Of a stretch of DNA of 64,000 nt, positions 51,420-59,906 are shown piece by piece (the stretch's first letter is position 1; every line of letters starts with the position of its first letter). The DNA comes from Palsa-504 sp963835775. Its GTDB lineage: Bacteria; Actinomycetota; Actinomycetes; Streptosporangiales; Streptosporangiaceae. A program made the translations under genes and the position numbers. Below the pieces are notes generated by a model. It saw nothing but the letters and a program-made list of their open reading frames with translations. It did not search any database and had not been told where the DNA came from. Location of the stretch: contig CAWIHB010000020.1 of the NCBI GenBank assembly GCA_963835775.1, forward strand, positions 248,001 to 312,000, in the 5' to 3' direction.

Positions 51420-51427
51420 GGGCCGTC

Positions 51428-52357
51428 ATGGAGGGCATGGACGTCTTGGCCGAGATGGACGAGCTGACCCGCGGCGGGCACGCATTCGCGCTGGCCACCG
51501 TGGTCTGGCGTCAGCCTCCGTCGTCGAGCCAGCCTGGCGCGCGGGCGGTCATCACCGCCGATGGCGAACTGCGCGGCTGGATCGGCGGTGCCTGCGCCGA
51601 GCCGGTGGTGATCCGCGAGGCTCAGCGGGTGATCGCGGAGGGCACCGCGCGGCTGCTGCTGCTCGGCACCCCCGATCAGTTCGGCGGGGCGGTCCCGGAC
51701 GGCATGACCGTCATCCCGATCTCTTGCCAGAGCGAGGGAGCGCTGGAGATCTACATCGAGCCCGTGCTGCCGGTGCCGCACCTGGTGATCATCGGCGTGT
51801 CGCCCATGGCCCGCACGCTGGCCAGCCTGGCCGGGGCGCTCGGCTGGCGGGCCGATCTGGTCCAGGGCGCCGACTTCGCGACGGACAGCGCGGACGAGCG
51901 GTCCATGATCGTGGTGGCCACGCAGGGCCACGACGACGAGGACGTGCTGGCCCGGGCCGTAGCGGCCCGGCCCGCCTACCTGGGCCTGGTCGGGTCGCGC
52001 CGCCGCGGGGCGACGGTCCTCGGCTACCTGGCCGACCTGGGCGTACCGCAGGAGGAGCTGGACCGGGTCCGGGTGCCCGCCGGCCTGGACCTGGGCAAGA
52101 CCACGCACCAGGAGATCGCGGTCGCCATCCTGGCCGAGCTGGTCCAGCTGCGGGCCGCGGGCGCGCTGAAGCGGCCAACCACGGCGGCGGCTGCTCCGGC
52201 GCAGGCCGTCGACCCGGTGTGCGGGATGACCGTGGCCACCGCGTCGGTCCAGCCGCTACGGCATGACGGCACCGACTACTACTTTTGCTGCGCGGGCTGC
52301 CGCCAGGCATTCGAGAAGGACCCTGACGCTTACGTGAAGAGAGAGACCCGATGCTGA
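51428..52357 (+). CDS. XdhC/CoxF-like maturation protein with C-terminal YHS domain
   Basis: 309 residues from ATG 51428, with GAGGG before it; a GTG overlapping the coxL stop is an alternative. The XdhC domain is seen in ARAVITADGELRGWIGGACA and in the Rossmann half VPHLVIIGVSPMARTLASLA. After ~260 residues an Ala/Pro linker leads to a YHS metal-binding domain (VDPVCGMTVAT ... YYFCCAGCRQAFEKDP). XdhC proteins insert the sulfurated Mo cofactor; the YHS module may bind copper for the same active site. Confidence 0.88.
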   Translation: MEGMDVLAEMDELTRGGHAFALATVVWRQPPSSSQPGARAVITADGELRGWIGGACAEPVVIREAQRVIAEGTARLLLLGTPDQFGGAVPDGMTVIPISCQSEGALEIYIEPVLPVPHLVIIGVSPMARTLASLAGALGWRADLVQGADFATDSADERSMIVVATQGHDDEDVLARAVAARPAYLGLVGSRRRGATVLGYLADLGVPQEELDRVRVPAGLDLGKTTHQEIAVAILAELVQLRAAGALKRPTTAAAAPAQAVDPVCGMTVATASVQPLRHDGTDYYFCCAGCRQAFEKDPDAYVKRETRC

Positions 52358-52938
52358 TCAAGAACGAGTTCGAGGTCGCTGAGCCGGTCGAGAAGGTCTG
52401 GCAGTTCTTCGACAACATCCCCCAGGTCGCGGCCTGCCTGCCGGGCGCGGAGCTGACCGAGGACCTGGGCGACGACAAGTACAAGGGCAAGGTCGCCGTC
52501 CGAATGGGGCCGGTCAAGCTCCAGTTCGCCGGCACTGCCGACATCACCGAGCGGGACGAGGCGGCCAAGCTCGTGGTCGTCCACGCCAGCGGCGCCGACG
52601 AGAAGGGCCGCGGCCAGGCCAGCATGGTGGTGACGGCGACGCTGGCCCGCGCCGGACGCGGCACCAAGGTCGGCGTCAGCCAGGACCTGCAGCTGTCCGG
52701 CGCGGCGGCCCAGTACGGCCGCGGCATGATCGCCGACGTATCGGCCGTGCTGATGCGCGACTTCGCCGTGAACATGCAGAGCAGGATCGAGCGGATCGAC
52801 CGTGGGGAATCGGCGGAGCAGATCGCAGCCGCCACCGCGACCCCGGCGAAGGGCTTCACCCTGGGCATGCGGGCCGCGCTGATGGCCCTGAGCCGGGTCT
52901 TCCGCCGCTTCTTCCTCCCTTACCAGCCCGCTAGCTGA
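52351..52938 (+). CDS. coxG: CoxG-like SRPBCC protein, membrane-anchoring
   Basis: 195 residues, start overlapping the previous gene by seven bases. It has the SRPBCC/CoxG fold pattern (LIKNEFEVAEPVEKVWQFFD, PGAELTEDLG, GKVAVRMGPVKLQFAG). The C-terminal ~35 residues (LGMRAALMALSRVFRRFFLP) form a basic amphipathic helix. CoxG is known to anchor CO dehydrogenase to the cytoplasmic membrane and to handle quinone, which fits the five small membrane proteins that follow. Confidence 0.9.
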   Translation: MLIKNEFEVAEPVEKVWQFFDNIPQVAACLPGAELTEDLGDDKYKGKVAVRMGPVKLQFAGTADITERDEAAKLVVVHASGADEKGRGQASMVVTATLARAGRGTKVGVSQDLQLSGAAAQYGRGMIADVSAVLMRDFAVNMQSRIERIDRGESAEQIAAATATPAKGFTLGMRAALMALSRVFRRFFLPYQPAS

Positions 52939-52949
52939 GGAGAGCTCCC

Positions 52950-53204
52950 ATGGTCCTGTGGTGGATCGGCAACGTGATTCTGCTAGTCGTGGTCCTGCCT
53001 GTGGTCATCTTCCTGCTCAACCGCGTCCTGGCGGCGCTCGAGCGGATCAGGGGGGCGGCCGACAACGTCCTGTCCGGCGGGGTGGCCCTCATCGGCGAGC
53101 TCAACGGCCTGCCCGAAGCCCTGGCCACCACGGACGAGACCGTCAAGGAAGTATCCGTCGGCGCGGTCCGCTACGCCGGCTCCGTCGCCAAGCTGCTCGG
53201 CTGA
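52950..53204 (+). CDS. Small single-span membrane protein A of the cox locus
   Basis: 84 residues. An N-terminal span (LWWIGNVILLVVVLPVVIFL) is followed by a short amphipathic, possibly coiled cytoplasmic part. AGGAGAG precedes the ATG. It starts 11 bases after coxG. Proteins A to E look like a set of distant relatives: each has one N-terminal span and a 40-60-residue helical tail. Function unknown. Confidence 0.75.
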   Translation: MVLWWIGNVILLVVVLPVVIFLLNRVLAALERIRGAADNVLSGGVALIGELNGLPEALATTDETVKEVSVGAVRYAGSVAKLLG

Positions 53205-53235
53205 GCACGGGCACGCAGCAGAAGGGAGATCGGCC

Positions 53236-53463
53236 ATGCCAGCAGCCGCATGGTTCACATTGATCGTCGCCGCGCTGATCATCGCGATCACCGCGGTGGG
53301 CCTGTTGCGGGTCATCGGCCACCTCAGGGCGATACGCAAGACGCTGGTGGCCACCACCGGAGGAGTCCAGGCCGTCGCGCAGCTCACCAGCACGGTCCCG
53401 GAACGGCTGACCGCGGTCAACGCGAGCCTTAAGCCGGTCCGCGACTTCTGTGAAACGGTCTAG
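53236..53463 (+). CDS. Small single-span membrane protein B of the cox locus
   Basis: 75 residues. The span FTLIVAALIIAITAVGLL is followed by a basic stretch and a helical tail (VQAVAQLTSTVPERLTAVNA). GAAGGGAG precedes the ATG. Function unknown. Confidence 0.7.
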   Translation: MPAAAWFTLIVAALIIAITAVGLLRVIGHLRAIRKTLVATTGGVQAVAQLTSTVPERLTAVNASLKPVRDFCETV

Positions 53464-53475
53464 GAGGAGTTGTCC

Positions 53476-53760
53476 ATGCAATCACATGTCATGGCACATG
53501 TCCTGGCCGCCGGCACCAGTACCACCGGCTGGGTGGTGGGCTACACCATCGGCATCGTCATCGTGCTGGTCGTCGTGGCGCTCGTGGTGCCGATCCTGAT
53601 GCTGGCCCGGTCCATAGGCAACGAGGCACCGAAGATCAACGACGCGCTGACCAACGCGGTCCATAACACCGCTCCGCTCGGCGCGCTGCGCACCACCATC
53701 GAGCACGCCACAATCATCATCGGCGGCCTGCAGCGCGGCCGCGCCAGGCTGGGAGGATAG
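53476..53760 (+). CDS. Small single-span membrane protein C of the cox locus
   Basis: 94 residues from ATG 53476, seven bases after AGGAGG; a TTG two codons upstream is less likely. The span is GYTIGIVIVLVVVALVVPIL, followed by a helical tail (IGNEAPKINDALTNAVHNTA). Function unknown. Confidence 0.75.
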   Translation: MQSHVMAHVLAAGTSTTGWVVGYTIGIVIVLVVVALVVPILMLARSIGNEAPKINDALTNAVHNTAPLGALRTTIEHATIIIGGLQRGRARLGG

Positions 53761-53762
53761 CG

Positions 53763-54053
53763 ATGCATACCCTGGCCATGTCATCGACCGAGCACAACCT
53801 GTGGACGATCGCGAACATCCTCGGCCTGGTCGTGGTGGTCGCGGTCGCCGCGCTGCTGAGCCTGCTCATCTACCTGGTGAAGGTCATTGACCGCCGGGTC
53901 GTCCAGGTGCGGGACACCCTGAAGGCCGCAGCGGCCAACACCGCGGATACGGTCCTCATCCCGCAGGTCGCCGGCGGCGTGGAGGCAGTCCTCGCCGAGG
54001 GCCTGCAGCACCACCTGTTCCTCGGCCGCGTGCTCGGAAAGGTGAAGTCGTGA
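53763..54053 (+). CDS. Small single-span membrane protein D of the cox locus
   Basis: 96 residues. The span ILGLVVVVAVAALLSLLIYL is followed by a tail (DRRVVQVRDTLKAAAANTAD). The start is two bases after the stop of protein C and the stop overlaps the next start (GTGA), so translation is coupled. Function unknown. Confidence 0.75.
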   Translation: MHTLAMSSTEHNLWTIANILGLVVVVAVAALLSLLIYLVKVIDRRVVQVRDTLKAAAANTADTVLIPQVAGGVEAVLAEGLQHHLFLGRVLGKVKS

Positions 54054-54411
54054 CGGGACTCGTCGTCTGGACGGTCATCGACGTCCTGCTGCTGACCGCA
54101 GGCCTGGCGTTCTACCTGTTCTGGGTGGGCACCCTGCTGACCAGGATCGCCGTGAACCTGGAGGAGTGCTCAGACATCGTCCAGACCATCGTGGGCCACG
54201 CCAAGCTGATCAGGCCCGGAGTCGAGCACATCAACGAGACCGGCGGCGTGGTGGCCGGCGCGCTGCCGCTGCTGTACGGCATGGCCGAGGGCATCGTGAC
54301 CGGGGTGACCCCCATGCCGGAGCGCCCCGCCGTGCCTCGCCGGCCCGCCCGGCCTCGGGGACGCGCCGCTCGCGCCTGCTCGACGCCGTGGGGTTCCGGC
54401 CGGGATCGTAG
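54050..54411 (+). CDS. Small single-span membrane protein E of the cox locus, probably frameshifted
   Basis: GTG start. The span is VIDVLLLTAGLAFYLFWVGT, then a tail (LEECSDIVQTIVGHAKLIRP). The uninterrupted frame runs to 54622 and would overlap the convergent gene by 209 bases with poor codon bias. A shift near 54340-54360 instead leads into a G/C-biased frame reading SRLLDAVGFRPGS with a stop at 54411, three bases short of the convergent stop. I therefore end the gene at 54411. Either a sequencing indel or a real mutation. Confidence 0.6.
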
Positions 54412-54413
54412 CG

Positions 54414-54857
54414 TCAGCCCGGGGCGCCGGCCGGGCGCTCCGGGTCCTTGGCCAGGCTGGGGGAGGAGGACGTGGTCTCGCCAATCCACTGATCCTTCCA
54501 GGCCTGCTCGTACTGCTGGTCGTTGCAGCGCGGCTGGTAAATCGCGGTCAGTTCCCTGGCGATCTGCTCCCGGTGGCCCCGGCTGCCGCCAGGGACCTCA
54601 TAGCTGCAGATGTAGACCTTGAATTTCGATCCGGCGCGCTTGATCCAGCAGTTCGCGCGGGGGTGCTGGAATGGGAACCGCTCCGTGGTCAGGTCGTCGG
54701 AGTGACCCACGTAGATGACCGCGTACCGCTCCGGCTTGGTCTCCGGGTCGGGCTTGTAGGCGATCACGTACACGGCCGCGGCCGCGGGCGGCGTCCAGCC
54801 GGCCAGCACCCGCGGTCCCTCGAACGGGTAGCCCGCCAGGGACCCGAGCCTGATCAT
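54414..54857 (-). CDS. GIY-YIG-like domain protein
   Basis: 147 residues. The pattern AVYVIAY ... AVIYVGHSDDL ... H ... R ... REQIARELTAIYQPRCN follows the GIY-YIG fold order: a VYVI/YVG pair, a distal His or Arg, a Glu in a helix, and the final YxPxxN. The insertion between the two strand motifs is larger than usual. It may be a nuclease or a degenerate relative. The stop faces the end of the cox small-protein block; it is coupled to the upstream gene by ATGA. Confidence 0.6.
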   Translation of the reverse strand: MIRLGSLAGYPFEGPRVLAGWTPPAAAAVYVIAYKPDPETKPERYAVIYVGHSDDLTTERFPFQHPRANCWIKRAGSKFKVYICSYEVPGGSRGHREQIARELTAIYQPRCNDQQYEQAWKDQWIGETTSSSPSLAKDPERPAGAPG

Positions 54858-55132
54858 CCGGCGTCGTCTTCGTCTTCGCTGACCGCCTCGGTCCGCACCA
54901 CCGGGGCCGCCGGCAGGCCGGCCTTCGCCGTCGCCCGGGTGAACTCGCCGGTCGCCCCGGCGATCGCCTCCTCCCGGCTGGCCGCCTCAACGATCAGCTG
55001 TGCGCCGTAGCGGTTCGTGCCGATACCGGTGGCGATCCCGCCGGTGGCCGCCACCGCGTCCGCCAGCTCCACAATCTCCTCACGGGTCAGCACGCGGTCG
55101 GCCTCGGCCTCGATCCCCACGCTCCACCGCAT
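54854..55132 (-). CDS. Small unknown protein coupled to the GIY-YIG-like gene
   Basis: 92 residues. It begins MRWSVGIEAEADRVLTREEI and looks like a compact alpha/beta domain (ELADAVAATGGIATGIGTN, LIVEAASREEAIAGATGEF) with an acidic C-terminus. GGAAGGAG-like bases precede the ATG. I do not recognise the family. The ATGA overlap with the next gene suggests the pair works together. Confidence 0.65.
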   Translation of the reverse strand: MRWSVGIEAEADRVLTREEIVELADAVAATGGIATGIGTNRYGAQLIVEAASREEAIAGATGEFTRATAKAGLPAAPVVRTEAVSEDEDDAG

Positions 55133-55225
55133 GGCCCGCTCCTTCCTGGCACGTCCCGAGCTACCGGTGGCGTCAGGCCGCGACCGTATCCTATGTCGGC
55201 CGTCGCGGACCGGAGTCCGGCCCTG

Positions 55226-57649
55226 CTACGTTCGCGTCGCGCGCCCTTCGGGGGCCTCGAAGACGCGCCAGCAGGCGCCTCCGGCTCGCTTTGCGTCGTA
55301 CATGGCCAGGTCGGCGCGGGCCAGCAAGCTCTGAAGGTCGCGGCAGCCTACGGATTCCGCGACGCCGATGCTGACGGTGAAGGGTACAGGCGTCCCGTCG
55401 CTGGCGGTGACGCGGGTCGGCGCCGCGGTCAGCCTGGCCGCGACTTGGGCCGCCCGCAGGCTGGTAGTCCCCGCGATCGTGATGATGAACTCGTCGCCGC
55501 CGTAGCGGCCGGCGATATCGTCAGGCCGGACGTGCTCACGGCAGGACTGGGCCAGGTCGGCGAGGACCCGGTCGCCCACGGCGTGGCCGTATACGTCGTT
55601 GATCTCCTTGAAGCGGTCCACGTCGATCATCAGCGCGACAAGCGGCTGGCTGAACCACCGCGCGTGCGCGAAGGCGCCCTCGGCCTCGTCCATGAAATGG
55701 CGCCTGTTGTACAGGCCGGTCATCCCGTCGATCGAGGCGAGTTCCCGGTAACGGGCCGCGAGCTGGTCATTGTCCCGCAAGGCGGCGAACTGGCGCACGC
55801 TGACCAGGACCGTCAGCCCCACCGCGCCGAGCAGGACGCCGCCCAGGGGGTTGAAGCTCACGTTCTTCAGGCCCACGATCGTGAGCAGCAGGTAGCTGGC
55901 TGCGACCGCGAGGAAGGGCAGGACGTTGGGACGCGTCACAGGAGCCCGGGCCGACAGCGCGAACTCCCCGGTCGGCCTGACCCGTAGCTGGTATCCGGCC
56001 GCCACGAACAGGATGATCAGCGCCACGAACCACAGAGTGTCAACGGGGTCGCCACCGAGGTAGGTCGAGTTGACCGTGATGTAGTCGTAGGAGATGTCGG
56101 CCGCGATGAACACCAGCAGGCCGCCAGAGAAGATGCGCAGCGACCCGACGCTCAGGCGGGGGACTCCACGCCACAGCAACGACAGCACCCCGAACAAAAG
56201 CAGTAGGTCGCCAGCCGGGTATGCGAAGGTCACGAGGTCGGGCAGGTCAAAGCCGTGCGCCGACGCCACGGCCGGCCCGAGTACCACGTACCAGATGAGA
56301 GTGACCCCGCCGACGAAAACGGTCCCCATGTCGAGCACGAGCCGGAGTCGTTCCCGCCGCGCCCGCCGTCGGGAAGGGAAGGAGAGGATGCCGGCCAGGG
56401 CGACGAGGTAGAAGCTCAGATAAGCAGCGTCGGCCCAGGTCGGATAGGCCCTCTCGTGGAGCACGACCTCGTAGAGGAGCTGCAGCAGGTCGCCGAGCAG
56501 GAACAGCCAAAGCGCGACGGACAACAACCGCCACGCTCGGCAGGTGGGCACGCCGAGATCCTGGCGCAGGGACACCCGCCAGGCCCACAGGGCCGCGGCC
56601 CCGTTCACCGGGAAGAAGGCCAGGTCCCCGATGAGGGCCTGATGCTGACGGCCGCCCCAGCGGAACACCTGCCACAGCCCGTAGACGACGAACATCGTGA
56701 TCGCCGCGGCGAGAGTGGGACCTCCAACCTGGTCCACGACGGCCCGACCTGCGCGCGCCAGTCGCCGGTACGCGCCGCCCGGCTGCACGCTGGCGCATTC
56801 CCTTGCCGGCGCGTCGGCCGCCGATGAGGGGGCCCGCTGCCTTGGCACGCGCCCTCGAGGCGCGAGCCGGTCCCGCTGACGCAGCCACTCCGCGAACACG
56901 TCGGCTGACATGGGCCGTCCGAGGAGAAAGCCCTGGGCGAAGTCGCACCCGAGGGCCTGCAGCTCGGACCGGACGGCCTCGGACTCGACGCCCTCGGCGA
57001 CGACCTTGACCCCGAGCTGATGAGCGAGGTCGATGGTCGTTCCGACGATCGCCCGAAAGCTCGAATTGCTCGCTATCGGCCGCACCAAAGATATGTCGAG
57101 CTTGAGTTCGTCGATCGGCCAGTTGCCGAGGCTCTCCAGCGATGCCAAGCCGGTACCGAAATCGTCGAGCGACACGGCCACGCCGAACTCGGCCAGCTGA
57201 GCGAAGAAGCTCGAGCTCACCCCGGAGGTCGCGGTCTGCTCGCTCACCTCAAGGGTCAGCATGCGCCCGGGCACCTGCTCGCTGAGCAGGAGCCCGGCGA
57301 TGACGGCCGGGAACTCGGGGTCGGCAACGAGGTCGGGCCCGACGTTGACCGAGACCGGGATGGTCCACCCGTCGGCGGCCCAGGCCCGATGCTGCGCGAG
57401 CGACAGCCTCAGCACCAGGCGGGTGAGCTCGCCGGTCAGCCCCAGTTCCTCGGCGATGGGGACGAACACGTCCGGCGGCAAGGTGCCGAGATCGGGATGC
57501 TCCCAGCGCGTGAGCGATTCCGCCGCCACTACCCGGCCGGATGACAGGTCGAGCTCAGGCTGGAAGTAGGCCACCAGCCGATGGCCCCTCAGCGCGTCGG
57601 GAAACTCGCTCACCAGCCTCGCCGTCAGCTCCCGGGCTTCTACCGACAT
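55226..57649 (-). CDS. Membrane EAL-GGDEF protein (cyclic di-GMP turnover)
   Basis: 807 residues from ATG 57649, five bases after GGAGGAGG. The order is unusual: an EAL domain first (residues ~25-260), about ten membrane spans in the middle, a GGDEF domain last. The EAL motif is ESL (Glu44 kept), and DDFGTG, LKLD and VVAEGVE are present, so phosphodiesterase activity is plausible. The GGDEF motif is intact (RYGGDEF) with an inhibitory I-site RPDD five residues before it, so diguanylate cyclase activity with feedback control is plausible. It separates the two halves of the cox locus. Confidence 0.92.
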   Translation of the reverse strand: MSVEARELTARLVSEFPDALRGHRLVAYFQPELDLSSGRVVAAESLTRWEHPDLGTLPPDVFVPIAEELGLTGELTRLVLRLSLAQHRAWAADGWTIPVSVNVGPDLVADPEFPAVIAGLLLSEQVPGRMLTLEVSEQTATSGVSSSFFAQLAEFGVAVSLDDFGTGLASLESLGNWPIDELKLDISLVRPIASNSSFRAIVGTTIDLAHQLGVKVVAEGVESEAVRSELQALGCDFAQGFLLGRPMSADVFAEWLRQRDRLAPRGRVPRQRAPSSAADAPARECASVQPGGAYRRLARAGRAVVDQVGGPTLAAAITMFVVYGLWQVFRWGGRQHQALIGDLAFFPVNGAAALWAWRVSLRQDLGVPTCRAWRLLSVALWLFLLGDLLQLLYEVVLHERAYPTWADAAYLSFYLVALAGILSFPSRRRARRERLRLVLDMGTVFVGGVTLIWYVVLGPAVASAHGFDLPDLVTFAYPAGDLLLLFGVLSLLWRGVPRLSVGSLRIFSGGLLVFIAADISYDYITVNSTYLGGDPVDTLWFVALIILFVAAGYQLRVRPTGEFALSARAPVTRPNVLPFLAVAASYLLLTIVGLKNVSFNPLGGVLLGAVGLTVLVSVRQFAALRDNDQLAARYRELASIDGMTGLYNRRHFMDEAEGAFAHARWFSQPLVALMIDVDRFKEINDVYGHAVGDRVLADLAQSCREHVRPDDIAGRYGGDEFIITIAGTTSLRAAQVAARLTAAPTRVTASDGTPVPFTVSIGVAESVGCRDLQSLLARADLAMYDAKRAGGACWRVFEAPEGRATRT

Positions 57650-57707
57650 CGCCGCCTCCTCCCCGATGGTCACTGAGGCCCCGATTTTTATACCCAAGGA
57701 AAGGATC

Positions 57708-57757
57708 TAGTGACTGACTGTCATTGGACGGCCTGAGCGCGCCTCGTCTAGTCACTA
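57708..57757. promoter_or_regulatory. AT-rich promoter region with inverted repeat before the EAL-GGDEF gene
   Basis: TAGTGACT (57708-57715) and AGTCACTA (57750-57757) form an 8-bp inverted repeat with a 34-base centre, inside a clearly AT-richer 230-base gap (57650-57881). It is a plausible regulator site for the EAL-GGDEF gene. Nothing else is recognisable in the gap. Confidence 0.45.
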
Positions 57758-57881
57758 TACGCACACAGTAGAAAACGGTAAGTAACTATAATTAGCCGAC
57801 TGCCGTGCGGTTCCACGCTGCCGCGCCTGACGCCCCGTCTGGATCCGCTTCCGCCTGGCCAGGCTGAGGACCGTTCACGGA

Positions 57882-59003
57882 TCAGTTCAGGCTGGGCAGC
57901 AGCGCCGCGAGTTTCTCCAGGCTGGCTAGATCGTGGCCGGACAGCAGCAGGTCGACGTGCGGTGCGGCGATCATCATGCCGAGCGTGCTGGGCCGGAAGC
58001 CAGGATCGTCGCCCTTGTGCGGGTTCAGCCAGACCAGCCGGTGGCTGAGCCGGGCCAGCCGTTCCATCGCGGCGGCCAGGACGGCTGGATCGCCGCGGTC
58101 CAGGCCGTCGGAGCAGATCACCACGATGCCGCCCCGGCACAGCCCGCGCCGGGCCCAGTCCCGGACGAAGGCGTCCAGGCTGTCGCCGATCCTGGTCCCG
58201 CCATCCCAGTCGAAAGCGGCCCGGGCCGCGCGTTCCAGGGCCTCGTCCGGGCGGCGGCACTCCATCGCCCCGGTCACCCGGGTCAGCCGGGTGCCGAAGC
58301 AGAACACCTCGACCCGCCCGGCGGACCGGGCCGCCGAGTGCGCGAACTGCAGCAGGCTGCGCGAGTAGTCGGCCATCGAGCCGGATATGTCCAGGATGAG
58401 GATCAGCGGCCGCAGCCGCACCTTCCGCCGCCGCCAGTACAGCCGGGCGGGCTCGCCGTGCATGCGCATGGACTCCCGCACCGTCCGCCGGGGGTCGGGG
58501 CGCGCGCCGGCGGACCGGGCCGGGGCGGTGCGCCGGGTGCGGCGGCGCGGCGGGGTCAGCCGGATCCTGGCCATGATCCGGCGCAGCGCCGCGAGTTCCT
58601 CCGGCGTGCAGGCCGCGAACGACTTGTGCTTGAGCGCGTCGGCCTCCGAGGCCATCAGGCCCAGCATGGCGTCGTCCTGCTCGCCGGCCTCGCCCGGCTC
58701 GGTGGACGGCATGGCCAGTGCGCCCTGGGCCTGCAGCGACGCGCGCAGCATCAGGGTCAGCTGCTCGGCCGGCCCTCCGGCGCCGAGAAAGAACCGGCGG
58801 AACACCTCGTCGTACCGGGCGATGTCGTCGTGCCGGTTCACCAGCGTGGCCCGCCCGGCCCAGTACAGGTCGCCCAGGTCGGCCGGGTCGAGCTTGCTCA
58901 GGGCCGCGCAGTAGACCAGCACGTCTCCCGAGCCGACGGCCAGCCCAGCTGAGCGCAGCTCGGCGGCGAAACTGGCCAGCAGCCTGGTGAACGGCTCAGG
59001 CAC
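57882..59003 (-). CDS. coxE: CoxE-like VWA-domain protein
   Basis: 373 residues from GTG 59003, overlapping the coxD homologue by eight bases; a longer upstream frame is overlap only. The C-terminal half is a von Willebrand A domain with the MIDAS motif DISGSMADYS and the later ICSDGLDRGDP aspartate. The middle is Arg-rich. CoxE works with the CoxD ATPase in building the [CuSMoO2] centre of CO dehydrogenase. Confidence 0.9.
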   Translation of the reverse strand: MPEPFTRLLASFAAELRSAGLAVGSGDVLVYCAALSKLDPADLGDLYWAGRATLVNRHDDIARYDEVFRRFFLGAGGPAEQLTLMLRASLQAQGALAMPSTEPGEAGEQDDAMLGLMASEADALKHKSFAACTPEELAALRRIMARIRLTPPRRRTRRTAPARSAGARPDPRRTVRESMRMHGEPARLYWRRRKVRLRPLILILDISGSMADYSRSLLQFAHSAARSAGRVEVFCFGTRLTRVTGAMECRRPDEALERAARAAFDWDGGTRIGDSLDAFVRDWARRGLCRGGIVVICSDGLDRGDPAVLAAAMERLARLSHRLVWLNPHKGDDPGFRPSTLGMMIAAPHVDLLLSGHDLASLEKLAALLPSLN

Positions 59004-59871
59004 CTGAGGTGATCTCCTGCAGGTTGTCCCGGACGACCTCCAGGTCGTCCCGGTCCTTGACCACGGCGCCCAGGGTGGCCTGCGCGTTGTCGGCGTCGAG
59101 GTCAGACTCGCCGAGGAAGTCCAGGGTCCGGGCCCAGTCGATGGTTTCCGCCACGCCGGGCGGCTTGGCCAGGTCGAGCTCACGCAGCCGGTGCACCGCG
59201 GCTACCACCTTGCGGGCCAGGGCGGCCGAGACGCCGGGCTCGCGGATCAGGACGATCTCGACCTCGCGCTCCGCGGGCGGGTAGCCGATCCAGTGGTACA
59301 GGCAGCGGCGCTTCAGCGCGTCGTGCAGTTCGCGCGTGCGGTTGGAGGTGAGGACCACCAGCGGCGGGCTTTCGGCCTTGACCGTGCCGATCTCGGGGAT
59401 GCTGATCTGGAAGTCCGACAGCACCTCGAGCAGGAAGGCCTCGAACTCGTCGTCGGCCCGGTCGATCTCGTCGATCAGCAGCACGGCCTGGTCGCCGGCC
59501 CGGACCGCGGCCAGCAGCGGCCGTTCCAGCAGGAACTTCGGGCCGAACAGCTTGTCGACCGCGTCCGGGTCGGCCACCTGGTGCTCGGACAGCGCCCTGA
59601 TGTGCAGCATCTGCCTGGCGTAGTCCCACTCGTACAGCGCCTGGTTGGTATCGATGCCCTCATAGCACTGCAGCCGGATCAGCCGGCGGCCGAACACCGA
59701 GGCCATGACCTTGGCCACCTCCGTCTTGCCCACCCCGACCTCGCCTTCGAGGAGCACGGGGCGGTCAAGCGACAGCGCCACGAACAGCGCGGTGGCCAGC
59801 CCGCGGTCAGCCAGGTAACCGCCCTGGCGCAGGGTCTCGGTCAGCTCGCCGACGGACTGCGGCACCCCCAC
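58996..59871 (-). CDS. coxD: CoxD-like MoxR-family AAA+ ATPase
   Basis: 291 residues. Walker A is GEVGVGKT (residues 43-50), Walker B is VLLIDEIDRAD, and the sensor and arginine positions lie in LTSNRTRELHDALKRRC. CoxD is the AAA+ ATPase needed to insert sulfur and copper into the CoxL active site, acting with CoxE. It is on the strand opposite to coxMSL, separated from it by the EAL-GGDEF gene. Confidence 0.92.
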   Translation of the reverse strand: MGVPQSVGELTETLRQGGYLADRGLATALFVALSLDRPVLLEGEVGVGKTEVAKVMASVFGRRLIRLQCYEGIDTNQALYEWDYARQMLHIRALSEHQVADPDAVDKLFGPKFLLERPLLAAVRAGDQAVLLIDEIDRADDEFEAFLLEVLSDFQISIPEIGTVKAESPPLVVLTSNRTRELHDALKRRCLYHWIGYPPAEREVEIVLIREPGVSAALARKVVAAVHRLRELDLAKPPGVAETIDWARTLDFLGESDLDADNAQATLGAVVKDRDDLEVVRDNLQEITSGA

Positions 59872-59906
59872 GGCGTGATTGCCCCCTGCTCGTCGTCCGG
59901 CCGCGC

